Shown: piece after piece, positions 58,314 through 64,000 of the stretch
Layout of the letters: each line of letters starts with the position of its first letter
How positions within the stretch are numbered: position 1 is the stretch's first letter
Assembly (NCBI RefSeq): GCF_004362855.1
Contig: NZ_SNXW01000003.1
Coordinates: forward strand, 468,313 to 532,312
Source: Aquabacterium commune
Lineage (GTDB): Bacteria; Pseudomonadota; Gammaproteobacteria; Burkholderiales; Burkholderiaceae_C
Direction of reading: 5' to 3'
DNA length: 64,000 bases
Program-made: the position numbers and the translations under genes
The notes under the pieces: model-generated
What the model saw: only the letters and a program-made list of their open reading frames with translations
Databases searched by the model: none
Told to the model about the DNA's origin: nothing

Positions 58314-59226
58314 GCTGCGCCCTCGGGCGGGCGTTCTGGCCCGCCAAGGATTCGCGCAGGAAGTCGAGGAAAGCCGCCGCCACTGGTGTGGGCTGACGCT
58401 CGCGGCGACGCACCAGGTACCAGCGCGAGGCGATGGGAAAGCCCTTGACGTCCAGCACCGCCAGGCCCTCGTGCGCGGGGTCGCGGTCCAGGGCGTGGCG
58501 TGACAGCACCGCCAGGCCATAGCCCCCCGCCACCGCCTGCTTGATGGCCTCGTTGCTGCCCAGGGACATCTGCACGCGCGGGCTGAAGCCCCATTGCTGG
58601 AACTGCCGCTCGCAACTGATGCGCGTGCCCGAACCAGGCTCGCGCAAGATGAAGCGCTCGCCCGCCACGGCCTTCAGGGCCAGGCGCTTGCGGCCGACCA
58701 GCGGGTGCTGGGCCGCGGCCAGCAGCACGAGCGGGTTGTCGAGCAGGGGCTCAGCCTCCAGCGCCACGTGCTCGGGTGGCGTGGTCATGATGACGAGGTC
58801 GTCCAGCGACTGCTCCAGCCTGCGCACGATGCTGTCGCGGTTGGCCACCTCCAGGTGCACGTCGATGTCGGGATAGCGCTGCGAGAAGGGCCCCAGCAGA
58901 CGCGGGATGAAGGACTTGGCCGTGCTGACCACGGCCACATCGAGCCGCCCGCGCTTGAGGCCTTGCAGGTCGGCCATCTCCATCTCGAAGGTCGCCCAGC
59001 GGTGGAGGATGTCTTCGCAGGCGTGCGCCAGGCGTTGGCCCGCATCGGTGAGGCGCACGCCACGCGGCAGCGCTTCGTACAAAGGCACACCCGCGGCCTC
59101 GGACAACTGCCGCAGCTGCATCGACACGGTGGGCTGGGTGACGTGCTCTGCCTCGGCCGCACCCGTGACCGAACCGGTGTGGGCCAGCGCCCGGAAAAGG
59201 CGCAGCTGTCGCCAGGTGACATGCAT
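58294..59226 (-). CDS. LysR-family regulator (CbbR-like)
   Basis: The 310-residue protein has an N-terminal LysR winged helix (MHVTWRQLRLFRALAHTGS, TQPTVSMQLRQLSEAAG) and a substrate-binding domain with LDVAVVSTAKSFIPRLLG and REPGSGTR. Its HTH resembles CbbR/CmpR regulators of carbon fixation and bicarbonate transport, and the divergent neighbour is an SbtA-type bicarbonate transporter, 72 bases away. It is the probable activator of that gene. Its 3' end overlaps the kinase-UspA gene. Confidence 0.9.
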   Translation of the reverse strand: MHVTWRQLRLFRALAHTGSVTGAAEAEHVTQPTVSMQLRQLSEAAGVPLYEALPRGVRLTDAGQRLAHACEDILHRWATFEMEMADLQGLKRGRLDVAVVSTAKSFIPRLLGPFSQRYPDIDVHLEVANRDSIVRRLEQSLDDLVIMTTPPEHVALEAEPLLDNPLVLLAAAQHPLVGRKRLALKAVAGERFILREPGSGTRISCERQFQQWGFSPRVQMSLGSNEAIKQAVAGGYGLAVLSRHALDRDPAHEGLAVLDVKGFPIASRWYLVRRRERQPTPVAAAFLDFLRESLAGQNARPRAQLKPAPR

Positions 59227-59255
59227 AGGTTTATATCTATGGATCAGTTCGCAAC

Positions 59256-59282
59256 ATTTGATTTTTCATGATGCCATCAAAT
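59256..59282. promoter_or_regulatory. Putative LysR operator between the regulator and sbtA-like gene
   Basis: ATTTGAT (59256-59262) and ATCAAAT (59276-59282) are perfect inverted arms around 13 bases and include T-N11-A spacings typical of LysR-type sites. The site lies in the middle of the 72-base divergent gap. Confidence 0.55.
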
Positions 59283-59298
59283 CTTTAGCATCCGCCCC

Positions 59299-60291
59299 AT
59301 GAATGCCCTGAACAACCTGCTCGACCCCGCCGTACTTTTCTTCGTTTTCGGCGTGACGGCGGGCCTGCTGCGCTCCAACCTGGAGGTGCCGCCGCAAATC
59401 GCGCGCTTCCTGTCGCTCTACCTGCTGATGTCGGTGGGGCTCAAGGGCGGTTTCTCGCTGGCCCACGCCGGCTTCGGCCCACAGGTGGTGGCCAGCCTGG
59501 GCGCGGCCATGGCGCTGTCGCTGCTGGTGCCTGCCCTGGGCTACCTGCTGCTGCGCCGGCTGCTCTCGCGCTTCGACGCGGCGGCGGTGGCGGCCACCTA
59601 CGGCTCGGTCAGCGCGACCACCTTCATCACGGCGACGCAGTACCTGCAAACGCAGGGCATCGACTTCGGTGGGCACATGGCCGTGGCGCTGGTGCTGATG
59701 GAGTCGCCGGCCATCCTGATGGCCATGGCACTGGCCAGCTGGGCTCGCCGGCAGGAAGCGCTGGGGGCGGCCGCGCACGGTCAGGCGACCTCCGCCGGCC
59801 CCTCGGTCGGCCACGTGGTGCGCGAGGCCTTCACCGATGGCGCGAACCTGCTGCTGCTGGGCAGCCTGGCCATCGGCTTCGTCACCGGCGACCAGGGCAA
59901 GGCCATGATGGAGCCCTTCTCGGGCGCGCTGTTCAAGGGCATGCTCGCCCTTTTCCTGCTGGACCTGGGCCTGCTGGTGGCGCGCCAGTTGCCGGCCTTG
60001 CGCACGGTGCACCCCGCGCTGCTGCTGTACGGCGTGTGCGGCCCGCTGGTGCACGGCCTGATCGCGATGGGGCTGGCGGCCGTGCTGCACCTGGGTGCGG
60101 GCGACGCCATCCTGTTGGTGGTGCTGGCCGCGAGCGCGTCCTACATCGTCGTGCCCGCGGTGCTGCGCCACGCCATCCCCGAGGCGAAGCCGGGCCTCTA
60201 CCTGGGGCTGTCGCTGGCGGTGACCTTCGTCTTCAACATCCTGATCGGCATCCCGCTGTACGCCGGGGTGGTGCAGCGGGTGTGGGGTTGA
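59299..60291 (+). CDS. SbtA-type sodium-dependent bicarbonate permease
   Basis: A 330-residue membrane protein with about ten segments in two inverted halves of the SbtA/DUF897 family (FFVFGVTAGLLRSNLEVPP; LFLLDLGLLVARQLPAL; ASASYIVVPAVLRHAIPEAK). Cyanobacterial SbtA takes up bicarbonate with sodium. No carboxysome or Rubisco genes are in the window, so it may supply bicarbonate for carboxylases or have another anion as substrate. The start at 59299 is the first ATG after the LysR-type site. It converges on the PEP-CTERM gene with no gap. Confidence 0.88.
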   Translation: MNALNNLLDPAVLFFVFGVTAGLLRSNLEVPPQIARFLSLYLLMSVGLKGGFSLAHAGFGPQVVASLGAAMALSLLVPALGYLLLRRLLSRFDAAAVAATYGSVSATTFITATQYLQTQGIDFGGHMAVALVLMESPAILMAMALASWARRQEALGAAAHGQATSAGPSVGHVVREAFTDGANLLLLGSLAIGFVTGDQGKAMMEPFSGALFKGMLALFLLDLGLLVARQLPALRTVHPALLLYGVCGPLVHGLIAMGLAAVLHLGAGDAILLVVLAASASYIVVPAVLRHAIPEAKPGLYLGLSLAVTFVFNILIGIPLYAGVVQRVWG

Positions 60292-61299
60292 TCAGGCGCG
60301 TGACTGGCGGCGCGACTGCGCGCGCACCGCACCCAGGCCAAGCAGGCCGGCCAGCATCAGGCCCAGGCTGGTGGGCTCGGGCACGGAGGCGGCCAGGCCT
60401 TCGTAGCGCAGGCCCAGGGACGAGGTGAAGGCGTAGCCGTCGGCCAATTCCAGGCCGATGTGATCGGGGTGGCCGGCGTCCACCGACACGCTGCAGTTGC
60501 TCAGGTGGAAGCAGCGGGCGTTGTTGTGCACGGAGTAGTCCAGGCGCAGGTCCACGCCGGTGGGCACGACCAGGGTCAGCAGGACTTCACCGGTGTAGCG
60601 GCCGTTGTCGGCGTCGCCGTTGCCGTAGATGAAACCGCGCTCGCTTTGTGCCCATTCGCGAAACAGCTGCTTGCCGCCGGATTCGCTGAAGTCAAGAAAC
60701 GGGTTGGTTTCGGGGCCGCATTCAAACAGTTCACCGGAGCCCGTGCACTCGGCAGCGGGGTCGTAGAGCGGGTTGGGCAGCTGGTACGACAGCGAGGCGT
60801 AGCGCGTGGAGTCGACCTGCATGAGGTGCTGGGCCAGGTCACCGGCTTCAAAGGGCGTCAGGCCCAGGCCGCTGAACTGCGTGTCGTAGCTCATGCGGAA
60901 GGTGCCGGTGGTGGTGGCGCCAGGGCCGCTGATGCGCACGGTGTCGGTGAGGTCCAGTCGAGCGTAGGACTGCGCGATGCTGGCCGGGCGACTGGCGCTG
61001 CCGGTGGTGGCGGTGTTGATGGACTTGAAGACGCCGCTGACCGGGTCGACCCAGGCGTTGACGCTGGCCGACACGTTGCCGACCTGGGCCGTGCGCACGC
61101 CGCCGGTGCTCAGGGCGGCATCGGCCTCACCGGGGGAGACGTACTGGAAGGTCTGCGTTTCGCTGTTCTCGGCGTCCAAGCCCCAGTTGAAGGTGATCGA
61201 GCCAGCAGGGGCATCAACCACGATGGCCTGGGCCGATGCGGCGAAGGCCAGGCTGAGCGCCGCGACGAGGCGGACGGGGGTGGGGGCTGACAGGGACAT
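60292..61299 (-). CDS. PEP-CTERM sorting-domain protein
   Basis: A 335-residue exported protein with a signal peptide (VRLVAALSLAFAASAQA) and a C-terminal PEP-CTERM domain: VPEPTSLGLMLAGLLGLGAV followed by a basic QSRRQSRA end. This tag directs proteins to the exosortase EpsH system linked to exopolysaccharide and floc formation. The middle (about 30-300) is beta-rich with four cysteines and no known enzymatic motif. AGGAG six bases upstream supports the ATG at 61299. No exosortase gene is in the window. Confidence 0.9.
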   Translation of the reverse strand: MSLSAPTPVRLVAALSLAFAASAQAIVVDAPAGSITFNWGLDAENSETQTFQYVSPGEADAALSTGGVRTAQVGNVSASVNAWVDPVSGVFKSINTATTGSASRPASIAQSYARLDLTDTVRISGPGATTTGTFRMSYDTQFSGLGLTPFEAGDLAQHLMQVDSTRYASLSYQLPNPLYDPAAECTGSGELFECGPETNPFLDFSESGGKQLFREWAQSERGFIYGNGDADNGRYTGEVLLTLVVPTGVDLRLDYSVHNNARCFHLSNCSVSVDAGHPDHIGLELADGYAFTSSLGLRYEGLAASVPEPTSLGLMLAGLLGLGAVRAQSRRQSRA

Positions 61300-61328
61300 G
61301 GAGAACTCCTGGGTTTTTGTGTTTGGGT

Positions 61329-61356
61329 GAAAAGAAAAGCCAGCACATGGCTGGCT
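61329..61356 (-). terminator. Intrinsic terminator downstream of parC
   Basis: On the minus strand AGCCAGC and GCTGGCT form a perfect 7-bp stem around CATGT, followed by TTTTCTTTTC. It lies 77 bases after the parC stop and just before the PEP-CTERM ribosome binding site, so it separates the two genes. Confidence 0.85.
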
Positions 61357-61432
61357 GGTTCATAGCAGCGGCAGCCCTAGCGCACGGGGCATCAGGGCAC
61401 CACCGGGCGCAAAACCACCCGAGTGCGGGCAC

Positions 61433-63760
61433 TCAAGCCAGGGCTTGCAAACGCAGCACGCTCTGGAAGGCATCCACCGGCTTGCCCTTGCGGGCGCGCT
61501 TGCCAATGTGGGCGGTGTAGGCCGAGTTGCGCACGTCTTCCTCTTTGGGCTTGGCTCCGCGCGTGGTGCCAATGACGCGCACGCCGTTGTGCACCGTGGC
61601 CACCGACGCCAGCGGCGCGGCCTTGGCATCGACCTCCATCAGCGTCAGGCCGCGTCCGCCGTTGGGTTGCAGCTTGAGCTCATCCAGCCCGAACACCAGC
61701 ATGCGGCCATCGGCGCTCAGGCAGGCCACTTGCGTGTGCGCGGCCTGCACCACCACCGGCGGCAGCACCGTGTCGCCCTCGTCCAGCGACAGGAAGGACT
61801 TGCCGCCCTTCTGGCGCGTCGTCAGGTCACCGAGCTTGGCCAGCAGGCCAAAGCCACCCGAGTTGGCCAGCAGGATGGTCTGCTCCAGGTGACCGGCCAG
61901 GTAGTGCGCTGGCTGGGTGCCCGACTCCAGCTCGATCAGGGTGGTGATGGGCTGACCGTCGCCGCGCGCACCGGGCAAGGCGCTGACCGGCACGCTGTAC
62001 ACGCGACCGTTGCTGCCCAGCACGATGAGCGGGTCCACGGTGCGGCATTCGAAGGTGCCGTACAGCCCGTCGCCGGCCTTGAAGGCGAAGCCCGCCGGGT
62101 CGTGGCCATGGCCGGTGCGGGCGCGCACCCAGCCCTTCTCGCTGATGACGACCGTGACCGGCTCGTCAATGACCTTGACCTCGGCCACGGCGCGCTTTTC
62201 AGCCTGGATGAGGGTGCGGCGCTCGTCGCCGAACTGCTTGGCATCGGCCTCGATCTCTTTGACGACGGTGCGGCGCAGCACGGTGGGGCTGCCCAGGATC
62301 TCTTCGAGCTTGGTCTGTTCGCCACGCAACTCGGCCAGCTCCTGCTCGATCTTGATGGCTTCGAGGCGGGCCAGTTGGCGCAGGCGGATGTCGAGGATGT
62401 CGTCGGCCTGACGCTCCGAGAGCTTGAAGGCCTCGATCAGCGCGGGCTTGGGCTCGTCGCTCTCGCGGATGATGCGGATGACCTCGTCGATGTTGAGCAG
62501 CACCAGCTGCCGGCCCTCCAAGATGTGGATGCGGTCGAGCACCTTGGCCAGGCGGTGCTGGGTGCGGCGGGTGACGGTGTCCATGCGGAAGCCGATCCAC
62601 TCGCCCAGGATCTGGCGCACGCCCTTGAGCATGGGCTTGCCGTCTGCGCCGACCATGGTCAGGTTGACCGAGACCGAGCCCTCCAGGCTGGTGTGGGCCA
62701 GCAGCGTGGTGACCAGTTCCTGCTGAGACACGGTGCGCGTCTTGGGCTCGAACACCAGGCGCACGGCAGCGTCCTTGCTGGACTCGTCGCGCACGGTGTC
62801 CAGCACCGACAGCAGCACGGCCTTGAGCTGGGTTTGCTCGGCCGTCAGGGCCTTCTTACCGGCCTTGATCTTCGGGTTGCTGAGCTCTTCGATTTCTTCC
62901 AGCACCTTCTGCGCGCTGGTGCCGTGCGGCAGCTCGGTGACCACCAGTTGCCACTGGCCGCGGGCCATGTCCTCGATCACCCAGCGGGCGCGCACCTTGA
63001 GGCTGCCGCGGCCGGTGCGGTAGGCCTCGCGGATGTCGTTGGGGGCGGAAATCAGCTGGCCGCCGCCGGGGAAGTCCGGCCCGGGCAGCAGCTCGAAGAG
63101 CTCGTCGTCGGAGAGCTTGTCGTTCTTGATCAGGGCGACCGTGGCCGCGGCCACTTCGCGCAGGTTGTGGCTGGGAATTTCCGTGGCCAGGCCCACGGCG
63201 ATGCCGCTGGCGCCGTTGAGCAGCACGAAAGGCAGGCGACCCGGCAGCTGCTTGGGCTCCTCGGTGGAGCCGTCGTAGTTGGGGATGAAGTCCACCGTGC
63301 CCATGTCGATCTCGTCGAGCAGCAGGCGGGCGATGGGCGACAGGCGCGCCTCCGTGTAGCGCATCGCGGCCGCGCCGTCGCCATCGCGCGAGCCGAAGTT
63401 GCCCTGGCCGTCGATGAGGGGGTAGCGCAGCGCGAAGTCCTGGGCCATGCGCACCATGGCGTCGTAGGCGGCGGTGTCGCCGTGCGGGTGGTAGCGGCCC
63501 AGCACGTCGCCCACCACGCGGGCGCTCTTGACCGGCTTGGGGCCACTGTTGCCGGAGAACGCCAGGCCCATGCGCTCCATCGCGTAGAGGATGCGGCGCT
63601 GCACAGGCTTCTGCCCGTCGCACACATCGGGCAAGGCGCGGCCCTTGACCACGCTGAGGGCGTACTCCAGGTAGGCGCGCTCGGCGTAGTGGGCCAGGGT
63701 CAGGGACTCGCCGCCATCGGACGGTGGCGGCGGGGTGAAGTCGATCGTTTGCTGGGTCAT
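61433..63760 (-). CDS. parC: DNA topoisomerase IV subunit A
   Basis: The 775-residue ParC subunit decatenates chromosomes with ParE. N-terminal winged-helix/tower region: [33 protein letters not shown] and RYTEARLS with the catalytic Tyr about residue 135. The C-terminal beta-pinwheel (about 510-775) has [28 protein letters not shown] and [11 protein letters not shown]. At the two quinolone-determining positions corresponding to E. coli Ser80 and Glu84 the residues read Thr and Asp. The ATG at 63760 opens on the family N-terminus. parE would be expected to the right, beyond the window. Confidence 0.96.
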   Translation of the reverse strand: MTQQTIDFTPPPPSDGGESLTLAHYAERAYLEYALSVVKGRALPDVCDGQKPVQRRILYAMERMGLAFSGNSGPKPVKSARVVGDVLGRYHPHGDTAAYDAMVRMAQDFALRYPLIDGQGNFGSRDGDGAAAMRYTEARLSPIARLLLDEIDMGTVDFIPNYDGSTEEPKQLPGRLPFVLLNGASGIAVGLATEIPSHNLREVAAATVALIKNDKLSDDELFELLPGPDFPGGGQLISAPNDIREAYRTGRGSLKVRARWVIEDMARGQWQLVVTELPHGTSAQKVLEEIEELSNPKIKAGKKALTAEQTQLKAVLLSVLDTVRDESSKDAAVRLVFEPKTRTVSQQELVTTLLAHTSLEGSVSVNLTMVGADGKPMLKGVRQILGEWIGFRMDTVTRRTQHRLAKVLDRIHILEGRQLVLLNIDEVIRIIRESDEPKPALIEAFKLSERQADDILDIRLRQLARLEAIKIEQELAELRGEQTKLEEILGSPTVLRRTVVKEIEADAKQFGDERRTLIQAEKRAVAEVKVIDEPVTVVISEKGWVRARTGHGHDPAGFAFKAGDGLYGTFECRTVDPLIVLGSNGRVYSVPVSALPGARGDGQPITTLIELESGTQPAHYLAGHLEQTILLANSGGFGLLAKLGDLTTRQKGGKSFLSLDEGDTVLPPVVVQAAHTQVACLSADGRMLVFGLDELKLQPNGGRGLTLMEVDAKAAPLASVATVHNGVRVIGTTRGAKPKEEDVRNSAYTAHIGKRARKGKPVDAFQSVLRLQALA

Positions 63761-63908
63761 CGTCGGACGACAGGCGTCGGCAGGTCGGAGAGGGGTGCGC
63801 GCCGCAGTGTAGGGCATAGCCTGAGGGCTGGCGCGGGGCTGGCCGTGACACCGCTTTGCATCGGATCAGGCCGCGTCATGCCGTGGGCATCCCCGCGCCA
63901 CCGCCTAA
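63761..63908. other. parC upstream region
   Basis: About 150 bases upstream of parC with no gene. The last four bases (CTAA, 63905-63908) match the YTAR target duplicated by IS5-family elements. Confidence 0.4.
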
Positions 63909-64000
63909 GGAAGGTCTGCACAAATGAGCGCCGACCATGGTTGGATGTGCTGAGATGACAGCAATGGCGGCTGGACGCACCTTTGGCAGGCGTTTTGGGC
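63909..64000. mobile_element. Probable end of an IS5-family insertion sequence
   Basis: From 63909 the sequence reads GGAAGGTCTGCACAAATGAG, resembling the terminal inverted repeats of IS5-family elements (GGAAGGTgCGAAtAAg types). It is immediately preceded by CTAA, which fits the YTAR target duplicated by this family. The transposase and other end lie beyond the window, so the identity cannot be confirmed. Confidence 0.5.

Overview
The window is GC-rich chromosomal DNA from a betaproteobacterium of the order Burkholderiales, probably Comamonadaceae or a nearby Leptothrix/Ideonella-type group. The lineage is inferred from family content: DUF3422, DUF1841 and DUF4148-like proteins, a short H-NS-like protein, a PEP-CTERM protein, TamA/TamB, NasA-type nitrate assimilation and a 1001-residue PutA.

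Left end (1-6296): the end of an integrated island. It carries one 1794-residue protein with a putative PD-(D/E)XK (Cap4/DUF4297-like) nuclease domain, a P-loop STAND-type NTPase and a long C-terminal sensor-like region, an architecture like the Avs anti-phage proteins. The island ends in an isolated 3' half of tRNA-Asn, followed by an intact terminator, as expected for an att scar.

6300-16800: excinuclease Cho; a DUF4148-like secreted protein; an arginine-to-glutamate operon (ornithine cyclodeaminase, arginase, PutA) with a divergent Lrp/AsnC regulator; YfbR nucleotidase; and an atypical CsoR-family repressor with a CsoR-type operator ahead of a DUF3422 membrane protein.

16800-34300: outer-membrane assembly genes tamB-tamA overlapping a CoxE-like VWA gene; MoxR; a diguanylate cyclase; a cytochrome c4; a 1456-residue RTX adhesin with a retention module; DUF1841; an FKBP isomerase; Tag glycosylase; and a spermidine-synthase-like protein.

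34300-46400: a nitrate assimilation locus. A degenerate array of 21-bp repeats runs directly into a perfect NtrC site and a sigma-54 promoter for nirB-nirD-nasA-nitrate transporter-FAD reductase. Opposing it is a two-gene regulatory operon encoding a NIT-ANTAR antiterminator and a PP2C phosphatase/Ser-Thr kinase fusion.

46500-53700: a Nudix hydrolase, then a urease operon ureA-(small His-rich protein)-ureB-ureC-MFS-cupin-ureE-ureF-ureG. ureD is not present. The cupin has lost part of its second half, so its reading frame now runs into ureE. Nitrate and urea use suggest a nitrogen-scavenging region about 19 kb long.

53700-64000: tRNA-Arg(CCT); an H-NS-like protein; an Aer-like chemoreceptor behind an FNR-type box; a phosphoesterase and a kinase-UspA fusion; a LysR regulator divergent from an SbtA-type bicarbonate transporter; a PEP-CTERM protein; and parC. 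The last ~90 bases look like the end of an IS5-family element, with a CTAA target site, running out of the window.
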